This document shows, piece by piece, positions 26,947 through 35,365 of a stretch of 64,000 nucleotides of DNA. The notes beneath the pieces are model-generated. The model was not told the origin of the DNA and did no database searches. It was given only the letters and a program-made list of their open reading frames with translations. The DNA comes from Alteromonadaceae bacterium 2753L.S.0a.02. Its GTDB lineage: Bacteria; Pseudomonadota; Gammaproteobacteria; Pseudomonadales; Cellvibrionaceae. Each line of letters opens with the position of its first letter. Within the stretch, counting starts at the first letter, position 1. The stretch covers positions 2,071,001 to 2,135,000 of the forward strand of contig VISH01000002.1 in assembly GCA_007827375.1 (NCBI GenBank), written 5' to 3'. Made by a program: the position numbers and the translations under genes.

Positions 26947-27609
26947 TTAACGTAGAGCGTTTTTCTCGTCCAGTGATACTTCGTGGCTGGCTTTTTTTGT
27001 CGCCACGCGATATTGCACGCAGTTTCGCCCTGCGTTTTTAGCGCGATACAGTTGTTCATCAACTCTTTGAACAAAATTTTCAGTGTTAGTGCTGTCTTCA
27101 AGAGTCAGGCTATCAACACCAAAACTTGCCGTGATTGCCAGGGTTTTATTCTCAAAATTTAATACGGAACTCGCGATGATATTTCGCAGTCGCTCCGCTA
27201 CCTGTACAGCGACTAGAAGCGGAGTGGACGGTAAAATTAAAGCGAACTCTTCACCGCCGTAGCGGCATGGAATATCCAGTTTACGCAGATTGTCGCGCAG
27301 TAAGCTAGCAATGTGTTTCAGTACTTTATCGCCCGCCACGTGGCCGTGCTTGTCATTGAAGGATTTGAAATGGTCCACATCCAATAATATTAGCGTCGTG
27401 GCGAAACCAGTGCGCGTGGTGCGATCAACTTCCTGGAGCAAGCTGGTATCAAAAAAACGTTTGTTATACAGCCCGGTTAAACTGTCGGTTTGCGCGTGTT
27501 GCTGCAATTCCAAAACGCGCGCGCGCAGTTCGTGGAGTTCCTCAGTAAGCGGGCACGCAGTGCCTTTGGGGCACTCTGGCAGGGGCGTGGTCGGCAAATC
27601 TTCAGGCAT
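26947..27609 (-). CDS. Short GGDEF diguanylate cyclase in the polyamine operon
   Basis: A 220-residue c-di-GMP-forming protein with almost no sensor: a short N-terminus with two cysteines (PECPKGTACP), a short helix (about 24-42), then the GGDEF domain (about 45-205). Active loop GGEEF in RYGGEEFALI, with an RxxD inhibitory site (RKLD) five residues before it. It begins 14 bases after the nspC stop on the same strand, so it should share the speA-nspC transcript. A link between polyamine level and c-di-GMP is known in Vibrio (NspS/MbaA) but with different proteins. Confidence 0.9.
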   Translation of the reverse strand: MPEDLPTTPLPECPKGTACPLTEELHELRARVLELQQHAQTDSLTGLYNKRFFDTSLLQEVDRTTRTGFATTLILLDVDHFKSFNDKHGHVAGDKVLKHIASLLRDNLRKLDIPCRYGGEEFALILPSTPLLVAVQVAERLRNIIASSVLNFENKTLAITASFGVDSLTLEDSTNTENFVQRVDEQLYRAKNAGRNCVQYRVATKKASHEVSLDEKNALR

Positions 27610-27623
27610 GGCTTGGCACTCAG

Positions 27624-28799
27624 CTATAGGCGTTGCTTAAAATCCTCATAGCCGAAGCTTTTGGTGATTCGCAGAGTTTGTGTTGCGCTGTTCCAAATAG
27701 CGATATCTGGCAAATTAATACCATTGAATGTGGTGTTCTTAACCATTGTGTAAATTGCCATGTCTTCAAATTGCAGACGGTCTCCAGCTTGCAGGGGTTT
27801 TGCAAAGCTGTAATCACCAATTACATCGCCGGCTAAGCAACTTGGGCCGCCAAGTCGGTAGGTATGGGGCTTTTGCAAAGGTTCTGCCGCGCCGGTAATT
27901 CTCGGTCGGTAGGGCATTTCCAATACGTCGGGCATGTGACACGTTGCCGATGCATCGAGTATGGCTAAGTCCATGGTGTTGTGCAAGGTATCCAAAACTT
28001 CCGCCACCAGTACACCCGCATTCAGCGCGATTGCCTCGCCAGGTTCAAGATACACCTGCAGTTGGTATTTTTGCTGGAAGGCTTTGATTCGAGCCACCAA
28101 GCCGTCGATGTCATAATCGGGCCGGGTGATATGATGGCCACCCCCAAAATTAACCCATTGCATGCTGGATAAGACATCACCAAATTTTGTTTCCACGGCA
28201 TCGAGGGTGCGCGCCAGTGGAGCGAAATCCTGTTCACACAGAGTGTGAAAGTGCAGTCCGCTAATACCCTCCAAATTGGTGGCCTGGAATTGATCACTGG
28301 GAATACCCATACGTGAGCAGGGCGCGCAAGGGTCGTAAAGCGGTGTTTCCCCTTCACTGTGCTGCGGATTAATGCGTAAGCCAAAGCTCAGATCGTTACG
28401 ATTTTGCTGAGTTGCGATGGCTCTTTCACGGTACTTATGCCATTGATTTGTGGAGTTAAATACAACGTGATTGGAAAGTCGTAAAATTTCATCAAACTCG
28501 TGGGGTCGAAACGCAGCGCAATAGGTATGCACTTCGCCTTTAAAGGCGTCGCGCCCGAGAGTCGCTTCATTAAGCCCACTGGCGCAGACGCCGTGCAGGT
28601 ATTGCATGATCAGCGGTGCCAACTCGTACATCGAAAAAGCTTTGAGTGCGAGTAAAATCTTAGCACCGCTTTCGCGCTGAACCCGGTCGAGTATTTTTAA
28701 GTTTTGCTCGATTTTGCATTCATCAACAACGTAACAAGGGCTGTTAACGGCACTTAGATCGAAGTTTTCGAACCCCGGGTAACCCTCAGATTCAATCAT
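27624..28799 (-). CDS. nspC: Carboxynorspermidine/carboxyspermidine decarboxylase NspC
   Basis: A PLP enzyme that decarboxylates carboxynorspermidine or carboxyspermidine to norspermidine or spermidine. The 391-residue protein is of the alanine-racemase fold type; the PLP lysine is K53 in LLALKAFSM. Other matches are GLRINPQHSEG, WVNFGGGHHIT, and C-terminal GPSCLAGDVIGDY with the cysteine from the second subunit. Overlaps the dehydrogenase stop by one base (ATTAA arrangement), so it is the second step of a two-gene module. Confidence 0.94.
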   Translation of the reverse strand: MIESEGYPGFENFDLSAVNSPCYVVDECKIEQNLKILDRVQRESGAKILLALKAFSMYELAPLIMQYLHGVCASGLNEATLGRDAFKGEVHTYCAAFRPHEFDEILRLSNHVVFNSTNQWHKYRERAIATQQNRNDLSFGLRINPQHSEGETPLYDPCAPCSRMGIPSDQFQATNLEGISGLHFHTLCEQDFAPLARTLDAVETKFGDVLSSMQWVNFGGGHHITRPDYDIDGLVARIKAFQQKYQLQVYLEPGEAIALNAGVLVAEVLDTLHNTMDLAILDASATCHMPDVLEMPYRPRITGAAEPLQKPHTYRLGGPSCLAGDVIGDYSFAKPLQAGDRLQFEDMAIYTMVKNTTFNGINLPDIAIWNSATQTLRITKSFGYEDFKQRL

Positions 28800-29998
28800 T
28801 AACTGGCCAGTCCCGTGTTTGTTAATTCAACTACAGTCCACGGCAGCCCGTACTTATTGAGATCCTCCATAAACGGGTCGGGATCGAACTGTTCCATATT
28901 CCATACGCCCGGAGCTTGCCAATTTCCCTGTAACATCATCTTCGCGCCTATCATCGCGGGCACACCGGTGGTGTAAGAAATGGCCTGAGACTGTACTTCT
29001 TCGTAACATTGTTCGTGATCACAAATATTGTAAATATATACAATTTTGGGCGTGCCGTTTTTTATCCCTTTGGCCACACAGCCAATACAGGTTCGACCCT
29101 TTGTGAGCGGCCCTAGACTGGATGGGTCTGGTAGAACGGCTTTTAAAAATTGCAGTGGAATTATTTCTTTGCCTTCGTACATCACGGGCTCAATTCCAGT
29201 CATACCCACGTTTTGAAGCACTTCCAGGTGTTTGAGGTAATTTGCCGAGAAAGTCATCCAAAAACGTGCGCGTTTTATTTCAGGGAAATGTTTGGTAATA
29301 GATTCCAATTCTTCGTGATACATTAAATAGATATCACGTGGACCTATCCCTTCAGGGAAATCGTAGTTGTCTTTTACTGACAGCGGATCGGTTTCTACCC
29401 ACTCACCGTTTTCCCAATAGCGACCTTTGGCGGTCACTTCACGAATATTGATTTCGGGGTTAAAGTTGGTGGCAAAAGGCTGGCCGTGATCACCTGCATT
29501 ACAGTCGATAATATCCAGTTCATGAATCTCATCGAGGTAATGTTTCTTTATGTAGGCTGTGTAGACATTGGTTACCCCGGGGTCAAAGCCACTGCCAAGC
29601 AGCGCCATTAGATTGGCATTTTTAAATTTGTCGTGATAGGCCCACTGCCAACTGTATTCGAACTTTGCCTCTTCCGGGGGTTCGTAGTTGGCCGTGTCCA
29701 GGTAGGCTACGCCCGCTGCCAGGCAGGCGTCCATAATGTGAAGATCTTGGTAGGGCAGTGCAACGTTAATGACCAGGCTGGGTTTTTCTGAGAGCAAAAA
29801 GGCAGTAAGTTCAGGCACGTTATCGGCATCGATTTGCGCAGTACGAATCTCGCGCTTCAGTTGTGCAGCAATGGCCTTGCATTTGGCTTCTGTGCGGCTT
29901 GCTAAAATAATTTCAGAAAATACTTCGGGCAGTTGCGCGCATTTATGAGTTACCACACCTCCAACACCACCGGCTCCGATAATTAAAACTTTACTCAT
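28799..29998 (-). CDS. Carboxynorspermidine/carboxyspermidine dehydrogenase
   Basis: It joins aspartate semialdehyde with diaminopropane or putrescine, using NADPH, to give carboxynorspermidine or carboxyspermidine. The 399-residue protein has an N-terminal Rossmann site VLIIGAGGVGGVV (4-16), and the saccharopine-dehydrogenase-like motifs GSGFDPGVTNV and FCVAKG-type GCVAKGIKNG. It follows speA after 19 bases and is followed by nspC. With SpeA upstream, spermidine by way of agmatine and putrescine is the likely product, although no agmatine-to-putrescine gene is in the window. Confidence 0.93.
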   Translation of the reverse strand: MSKVLIIGAGGVGGVVTHKCAQLPEVFSEIILASRTEAKCKAIAAQLKREIRTAQIDADNVPELTAFLLSEKPSLVINVALPYQDLHIMDACLAAGVAYLDTANYEPPEEAKFEYSWQWAYHDKFKNANLMALLGSGFDPGVTNVYTAYIKKHYLDEIHELDIIDCNAGDHGQPFATNFNPEINIREVTAKGRYWENGEWVETDPLSVKDNYDFPEGIGPRDIYLMYHEELESITKHFPEIKRARFWMTFSANYLKHLEVLQNVGMTGIEPVMYEGKEIIPLQFLKAVLPDPSSLGPLTKGRTCIGCVAKGIKNGTPKIVYIYNICDHEQCYEEVQSQAISYTTGVPAMIGAKMMLQGNWQAPGVWNMEQFDPDPFMEDLNKYGLPWTVVELTNTGLAS

Positions 29999-30017
29999 AA
30001 TGAATTCCTCTCAGCTG

Positions 30018-31958
30018 CTATTCTTTTTCGTAATAGGTGTAGCCCAACATGCTTTCAGAGAATGCCTTCATAATCGTTTGGCGTTCGCTGGCACTAATGA
30101 AACCCTCGCGTACGGAACGTTCTGCTATTCTTCTGAAGCGTTCTTTAAGTTGTTGTGGTTGATATTCCACATAGCTCAAAACATCGGCGATGCAATCGCC
30201 TTCAATTTCGTCGGCGAACTCGTAGGTGCCGTCACTGTGGATTCGTACGCTAACTACATTGGTATCGCCAAATAAATTGTGTAAATCGCCCAGTGTCTCC
30301 TGGTACGCTCCTACAAGAAAGGTACCGATATAGTAGTCTTCGTTTTCCTTTAAACTGTGCAATGGGATAGTGGTTTTTGGATTGTTTAAATTGGTAAACC
30401 GATCGATCTTGCCATCACAATCACAGGTGATATCGGCAATTATGGCTTCCCGTGTTGGGCGTTCGTCCAATCGGTGGATAGGCGCGATTGGAAAGATCTG
30501 ATCAATTGCCCAAACATCAGGGAGAGATTGAAACAAACTAAAGTTACAATAATAAATGTCTGAAAGCTGTTCTCGCAGTTTATCGGCTTCCTGGAGTTGG
30601 CGCGGAGCGATGTCGGAAAGACTCAACACTTTTTGCATCACCAGTAAAAATAAATTTTCAGCGAGCGATCTCGGACGCAATCCCACTTGACCGCGCTTAA
30701 ATAGTTCGCGAATTTCGTCGCGGTAAAAGAGAGCATCGTTAAAACACTCTTGCAAGTTTTTCACCGAGAGGCTGTCGAGTGCTTCCTTTAGGTTGTGAAT
30801 CAGGCGATGCTCGCTTTCGGGAATAACTTCCGGCACTTGACCCACTTCAAAACACGCGACATCAAGTACGTTGAAAAGCAATACAGACGAGTAGGCAACC
30901 GTGGCTCGACCCGACTCGGTAATGATGGTTGGGTGTGCGATACCTTCCGGGTTCAGCGTGCTCATGATCACGTCGATAATATCTGCGCAGTACTCCTCGA
31001 GGGTGTAGTTTCGCGAGTGTATATAATTGGTGTTGCTACCATCGTAATCCACCGCAAGACCGCCGCCCAAATCAAGAAACTGCATCGCAGCGCCTTCACG
31101 TACAAGGTTCATGTAAACCTGGCAGGCTTCAGTGACTCCAGAGCGAATGTCGCGAATGTTGGGAATCTGTGATCCAAGGTGGTAATGCAACAGTTGGAGG
31201 CAGTCGAGCATGTTTTCGTCTTTTAGCACGTCAATCATTTCAACTAATTGCGCGATGGATAACCCGAATATACTGCGATCACCGCTGGTGGCGGTCCAAT
31301 GGCCACCGACCATGGAAGCGAGCTTAACGCGTACACCGATTAGCGGTTTAATATCCAATGCGCGACTGCGTTCTATGATGATGGGCAATTCCGTGGGTGT
31401 TTCAACGACGAAAAAGCAGCTATAGCCCATCTTGCAGGCGTGTAACCCGAGATCAATAAACTCCTGATCTTTATAGCCATTGCACACAATGTGAGCATCA
31501 GGCGATTCAAGATGTGCAAGGGCAATGATCAATTCCGGCTTCGAACCGGCTTCCAGGCCGTGCCCATATTTTGCGCCAGTAGAGCAGATCTCCTCAATCA
31601 CATGACATTGCTGATTGACCTTTATAGGAAATACACCCCGATAGGGCGCCTGGTAACCGGTATCGTTGATTGCCTTTCGGAATGCTTCGTTCAGGCGGCC
31701 GATTTGCTGTTCGAGAAGATCTTCGAAACGCACTAAAACCGGCATATCCATGCCTCGCTCACGGATATCATTGACAATATTTAATAGCGGGACAGATACG
31801 GTTTTATCAGATTTCTCCGCTGTCACGGTAAGCAATCCATCGCTTGAAACCCCAAAATAGCCGACGCCCCAATCGTTAATTCCATAGAGCTCTGCGGAGT
31901 GGTTGGGGCTCCAGTGATGGTTTATGTGTTTGTTCAATGTTTTATCTCTCATGCGCAT
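30018..31958 (-). CDS. speA: Biosynthetic arginine decarboxylase SpeA
   Basis: It decarboxylates arginine to agmatine with PLP, the first step of the arginine route to putrescine. The 646-residue length matches E. coli SpeA (658). PLP lysine K113 in FPIKVNQQ, then HYHLGSQI, LDLGGGLAVDYDG and the C-terminal TLGDLHNLFGDTN motif. ATG 31958 is chosen for GGAAAG 8 bases before it; the frame is open to 32015. It heads the operon speA - dehydrogenase - nspC - GGDEF. Confidence 0.95.
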   Translation of the reverse strand: MRMRDKTLNKHINHHWSPNHSAELYGINDWGVGYFGVSSDGLLTVTAEKSDKTVSVPLLNIVNDIRERGMDMPVLVRFEDLLEQQIGRLNEAFRKAINDTGYQAPYRGVFPIKVNQQCHVIEEICSTGAKYGHGLEAGSKPELIIALAHLESPDAHIVCNGYKDQEFIDLGLHACKMGYSCFFVVETPTELPIIIERSRALDIKPLIGVRVKLASMVGGHWTATSGDRSIFGLSIAQLVEMIDVLKDENMLDCLQLLHYHLGSQIPNIRDIRSGVTEACQVYMNLVREGAAMQFLDLGGGLAVDYDGSNTNYIHSRNYTLEEYCADIIDVIMSTLNPEGIAHPTIITESGRATVAYSSVLLFNVLDVACFEVGQVPEVIPESEHRLIHNLKEALDSLSVKNLQECFNDALFYRDEIRELFKRGQVGLRPRSLAENLFLLVMQKVLSLSDIAPRQLQEADKLREQLSDIYYCNFSLFQSLPDVWAIDQIFPIAPIHRLDERPTREAIIADITCDCDGKIDRFTNLNNPKTTIPLHSLKENEDYYIGTFLVGAYQETLGDLHNLFGDTNVVSVRIHSDGTYEFADEIEGDCIADVLSYVEYQPQQLKERFRRIAERSVREGFISASERQTIMKAFSESMLGYTYYEKE

Positions 31959-32232
31959 TCCGTGCTCTTTCCGGAATAGGAAAGCGCTCATCAGAGGGTA
32001 ACGGCGCCAGATCACGGTATAAAAAAAAGAATTTTACGGGAGCAGGGGGCCCCGAACGGCGCGAACTATCGCAGATATATTGACGAAATACCAGAGTCTG
32101 GATGCACTAATTTTAAGCGATTAGGACACTTAAAATAAGGAGACGTGTGGGGGTGCGGAACAGCTGTTTTCGCTGCCATCAGGCGTACTACACCCGATGG
32201 CAGCAGTCAGTGTACGACGTAAGGTTTTTGGC
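31959..32232. other. Intergenic region between speA and hpf
   Basis: About 270 bases with no gene. A hairpin with mismatches, GCTGCCATC (32172-32180) with GATGGCAGC (32196-32204), may end the hpf transcript on the minus strand, but no T-run is clear. The speA promoter must lie here; I do not see a strong -35/-10. Confidence 0.45.
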
Positions 32233-32550
32233 TTAGTGTCTGGCTGACTTGCGTCGGCTGGCATCTTCTTTGAGTTTACGTTCGCAGGTCGCAAAGGCGT
32301 CGCGTATGGCAATGTGTACCGACGGATCGTCATGCGTCACTGTAATAGGAGAACCTTTCAAGCCGAGTTCAATTGAGGCTCGAAATAATTTACCTTTGTG
32401 TTTGTGATTGTGGGGGCTGTCTAAAACTACTTTGCTGTGGAGAATGGAATCTGAATAGCGGTGGAGTTTTTCGAGTTTTTTGAAAATGATGTCGTTCAGC
32501 GCAGGGGATGCGTCAAGATCACGATAGACTACGTCTGCATTGGACTTCAT
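32233..32550 (-). CDS. hpf: Ribosome hibernation factor, HPF/RaiA family
   Basis: A 105-residue short-type hibernation factor that binds the 30S decoding region and stabilises idle ribosomes. Family features are the start ADVVYRDLDASPALNDIIFKK (broken here as ADVVYRDLDAS and ALNDIIFKK), KVVLDSPH, and basic C-terminus. The second of two close ATGs (32550) is chosen because GGAGG is 7 bases before it; at the first ATG (32556) the site would be one base away. It stands alone, not next to rpoN as in enterobacteria. Confidence 0.85.
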   Translation of the reverse strand: MKSNADVVYRDLDASPALNDIIFKKLEKLHRYSDSILHSKVVLDSPHNHKHKGKLFRASIELGLKGSPITVTHDDPSVHIAIRDAFATCERKLKEDASRRKSARH

Positions 32551-32979
32551 AGGCATACCTCCATCAGTGCCAAGTGATGATTGAGAAGTTTTCAAAGGTG
32601 GGCCCACGTCTTAATAATGGCGTTTTGAAATTTTATTTCAAGGACTTTTTAAGCATATTGATAACTGAGCTTATATTAATTTAGATATATACGGCGGCCA
32701 CCTTTAAAGCCCTTGGTAATTTGTGGTTTAGGCAATATCGACATCACTGGGGCGAATATCCGCAAGGGTCTTCGGGTGCAGTATACTGAAGGTCAAACGC
32801 TGGCAAATTTATTCTCCACAATGTCTTTAAACACCACAAATACTGATGGTGTGTGAAGAAGAAACGACTTTTTTTCATCTCTGAAAATCGTAACAACGTA
32901 CACATAATCAGTTACCGCACGAACAGATAAAATTAAAAATCTAAAAGTAAGAATCGACTAATCAAGGTGAAAGAAACAA
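32551..32979. other. Intergenic region between divergent hpf and epimerase genes
   Basis: About 430 AT-rich bases without a gene. A small dyad TTGAAAT-TTT-ATTTCAA is at 32625-32641. Nothing else stands out; the promoters of both flanking genes should be here. Confidence 0.5.
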
Positions 32980-33900
32980 ATGGGTGCTCGAGCGATTTAT
33001 ATCAATGGTGGTACGGGCTTTATCGGGCGTGCGCTCTGCGCTGCGTTATTAAATGTTGAGCGTAACGATCAACCCCAGCTTTTTGTTCAAACGCGCATGC
33101 CGGGGCACCACCGTCACCGAGCCATCACGTTTGTTTCGGCGTATGCAGATTTACCCGATGGCATCGCGCCTGAAGTTATAATTAATTTGGCTGGTGCGCC
33201 CATTGCAGACAATCGCTGGAGCGAGAGCCAAAAGAAATTATTACTGAACAGTCGTATTAAAGTTACCGAAGGGTTGCTGCGTTCCATCCAGAAAAAAGGT
33301 CATAGGCCAGAGGTATTATTGAATGCTTCCGCGATTGGATATTACGGAATTTCAGACAGCGCTTCTCTCACCGAACAAGCTCCCAGTGGCGGCGGCTTCG
33401 CTGCCGATCTCTGCCAGCAGTGGGAATCGGCAGCGGGAAATTTTGAAGCGCTGGGTACGCGTGTTTGCATCATGCGGATAGGCGTTGTGCTTGGCGAACG
33501 CGGTGGCGTTCTCGCTAAGTTATTACCGATTTACCGGCTGGGTATGGGCGGCCCCATTGGAACTGGCAAGCAATGGTTTTCGTGGATTCATATTGAAGAT
33601 CTGGTAAATTTATTTATCGAAGCCATACGAAATCCGACGTACCGCGGCGCAATTAACTGCACGGCGCCTAATCCTGTTCGGCAGATTGAGTTTGCACGCC
33701 AATTGGGCGGCTTTTTACGTCGGCCAACCTGCTTTCGTACACCAGCTACAGTCTTGAAATTCATTTATGGGCAGATGGCAGAAGAACTACTCATATCCGG
33801 GCAGGGGGTGGTGCCGGCGTTTGCGCTCGCTCAAAAGTTTAAGTTCAAATTTCCACAACTCAATCAGGCGCTGCAGCAAATTCTTCTCGCCCGTCATTAA
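32980..33900 (+). CDS. TIGR01777-type NAD(P)-dependent epimerase (YfcH-like)
   Basis: A 306-residue atypical short-chain dehydrogenase/epimerase. Dinucleotide site INGGTGFIGRAL (8-19), VIINLAGAPIADNRW segment, SAIGYYG (Y-x-x-x-like active site) and IGVVLGERGGVLAKLLP. A C-terminal domain (about 245-300) follows, as in the family. Substrate unknown. AAGGTGA precedes the ATG. Named families: YfcH / SulA-like. Confidence 0.9.
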   Translation: MGARAIYINGGTGFIGRALCAALLNVERNDQPQLFVQTRMPGHHRHRAITFVSAYADLPDGIAPEVIINLAGAPIADNRWSESQKKLLLNSRIKVTEGLLRSIQKKGHRPEVLLNASAIGYYGISDSASLTEQAPSGGGFAADLCQQWESAAGNFEALGTRVCIMRIGVVLGERGGVLAKLLPIYRLGMGGPIGTGKQWFSWIHIEDLVNLFIEAIRNPTYRGAINCTAPNPVRQIEFARQLGGFLRRPTCFRTPATVLKFIYGQMAEELLISGQGVVPAFALAQKFKFKFPQLNQALQQILLARH

Positions 33901-33916
33901 AAATTTTAATTTTTCT

Positions 33917-33944
33917 CTTGAAAATGTATTTGTCGCCCCCAGAT
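33917..33944 (+). promoter_or_regulatory. Sigma-32 heat-shock promoter of the small heat-shock gene
   Basis: CTTGAAA (33917-33923), 13 bases, then CCCCAGAT (33937-33944). The consensus is CTTGAAA-N13-CCCCATNT, so -35 is perfect and -10 nearly so. Transcription should start near 33951, leaving an unusually long leader of about 165 bases before the ATG at 34118. Confidence 0.85.
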
Positions 33945-34092
33945 TGATTATGCGGCGGGTATAAGAACCTTCCGTAGTCCGGCGTCGCCTATTGCAGCCA
34001 AAATAATGGGGCAAGAGGGGGCGTAAACAGGACTAATGCAAACTCAATCTAACCCGGTGTTGTCAGATCTATTGATGGGTGCACCGGATAAT

Positions 34093-34111
34093 ATTGCTCA
34101 ATCAAGAGGAT
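34093..34111 (+). promoter_or_regulatory. ROSE-like RNA thermometer over the sHSP ribosome site
   Basis: ATTGCTC (34093-34099), a 6-base loop, then GAGGAT (34106-34111) can pair with one bulged G and one U-G pair, hiding the AGAGGA ribosome site. The TTGCT facing AGGA with a bulged G is the hallmark of ROSE elements in small heat-shock gene leaders. It is the last hairpin of a long leader, as in known cases. Folding by eye only. Confidence 0.6.
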
Positions 34112-34117
34112 ATAAAT

Positions 34118-34621
34118 ATGCGTAACTTCGATTTTTCTCCCTTATACCGTTCTGCCATTGGTTTTGATCGTATGGCGAATATGCTAGATTCGCTGTCCCG
34201 CGCCGATCAGGCGCAACCCAGTTATCCACCCTACAATATTGAATTGACGGGTGAAGATAAGTACCGTATTTCCATGGCTGTGGCAGGCTTTGAACAATCA
34301 GAGTTAAATATTGAAGCGAAGCAAAATACGCTGACTGTAACTGGTAAAAAAATTACTGAACAACAAAACGAGCGTCAATTTTTGCATCAGGGAATTGCTG
34401 CTAGAAATTTCGAGCGAAGATTCCAATTGGCCGATTATGTTCAGGTGACTGGAGCTGCACTGGCCAATGGCTTGCTTCATATCGATCTGCTGCGAGAAAT
34501 TCCTGATGCGATGAAAACCCGCACGATTGCAATTTCGAGCGACAGTAACTTGGGGAACAACTCACAGGAAGTTCCAAAGGTCGAAGCTGTAGCTGATTCA
34601 AAAGCTTCTAAAGTTGCTTGA
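34118..34621 (+). CDS. Small heat-shock protein, Hsp20/IbpA type
   Basis: A 167-residue holdase chaperone. N-terminus MRNFDFSPLYRSAIGFDRM is of the IbpA/IbpB type. Alpha-crystallin domain about 40-135, with YRISMAVAGF and GLLHIDLLREIP (an IXI-like tail follows). ATG 34118 has AGAGGA at 7 bases; the frame runs back to 34079. Heat-shock control is supported by the sigma-32 promoter at 33917 and the thermometer-like hairpin over the ribosome site. The extended C-terminal tail (about 145-167) is Ser/Val/Lys-rich. Confidence 0.94.
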   Translation: MRNFDFSPLYRSAIGFDRMANMLDSLSRADQAQPSYPPYNIELTGEDKYRISMAVAGFEQSELNIEAKQNTLTVTGKKITEQQNERQFLHQGIAARNFERRFQLADYVQVTGAALANGLLHIDLLREIPDAMKTRTIAISSDSNLGNNSQEVPKVEAVADSKASKVA

Positions 34622-34676
34622 AGAGTTGTTTAGGTCGCGAAAAACTCAATATAATTTTGAGTGAAAACACGCGAAA

Positions 34677-34700
34677 AAGGGCCGATCCCACGGCCCTTCC
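34677..34700 (+). terminator. Hairpin after the small heat-shock gene
   Basis: AAGGGCCG (34677-34684), loop ATCCCA, CGGCCCTT (34691-34698). Strong 8-bp stem 55 bases after the stop, with a poor T-run. Likely the end of the heat-shock transcript. Confidence 0.6.
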
Positions 34701-34714
34701 TAAGTAAATAAGCT

Positions 34715-35356
34715 ATGCCTGTTTGCCCCCTTTGCGACAGTTACGATATTGTTGAGTTCTTTGAAGATTCGCAGCGGCTTTACAGGCAGTGCCAGCGTTG
34801 CAATTTAGTATTTGTGGAAAAGTATTTCCACCTTTCTGCTGGGTCCGAAAAAGCAGAGTACGACAAACACAACAACCTTCCAAACGATCCCCAGTATCAA
34901 AATTTCCTAAGTCGAATCGTGAGCCCGGTTACGGACTTGTTATCGCCCGGTAATCGGGTTTTGGATTTCGGGTGCGGCCCTGGACCTGCGATTGCAACAA
35001 TGTTGGCACCTTTTGATATAGCAGTTTCCACTTACGATCTTTACTTTTGCGACAATCGCGCAGTGCTGCAAGAACGGTATCACGCTGTCATAGCAACCGA
35101 AGTTATTGAACACCTTCGACAGCCAAAGCAAACCTTACAGCTTATCTGGCAATGCGTTGCTGCCGGAGGAGTGTTCGCAGCAATGAGCAAGTTGGTGATC
35201 AACAGGGATGCGTTTGCCCGGTGGCATTATAAAAACGATCCCACACACATATGTTTTTATTCCGAGGCTACGCTAAATTGGTTGGCCGACTGTTGGCAAG
35301 CTGAGCTGGTGTTAGTTGCTAAAGACGCATTTTTTTTTAAAAAATCAGGTGTATAA
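34715..35356 (+). CDS. Class I methyltransferase with N-terminal zinc ribbon
   Basis: A 213-residue protein. An N-terminal four-cysteine ribbon (CPLC at 4-7 and CQRC near 26-29) is followed by a SAM-binding fold with VLDFGCGPGPAIA (about 77-89), an unusually short motif II and IATEVIEHL. This layout is seen in a group of uncharacterised methyltransferases; the target is unknown. No ribosome site better than weak. It lies right after the heat-shock terminator and runs convergently to the AraC-type gene. Confidence 0.85.
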   Translation: MPVCPLCDSYDIVEFFEDSQRLYRQCQRCNLVFVEKYFHLSAGSEKAEYDKHNNLPNDPQYQNFLSRIVSPVTDLLSPGNRVLDFGCGPGPAIATMLAPFDIAVSTYDLYFCDNRAVLQERYHAVIATEVIEHLRQPKQTLQLIWQCVAAGGVFAAMSKLVINRDAFARWHYKNDPTHICFYSEATLNWLADCWQAELVLVAKDAFFFKKSGV

Positions 35357-35365
35357 GAGCGGCTA

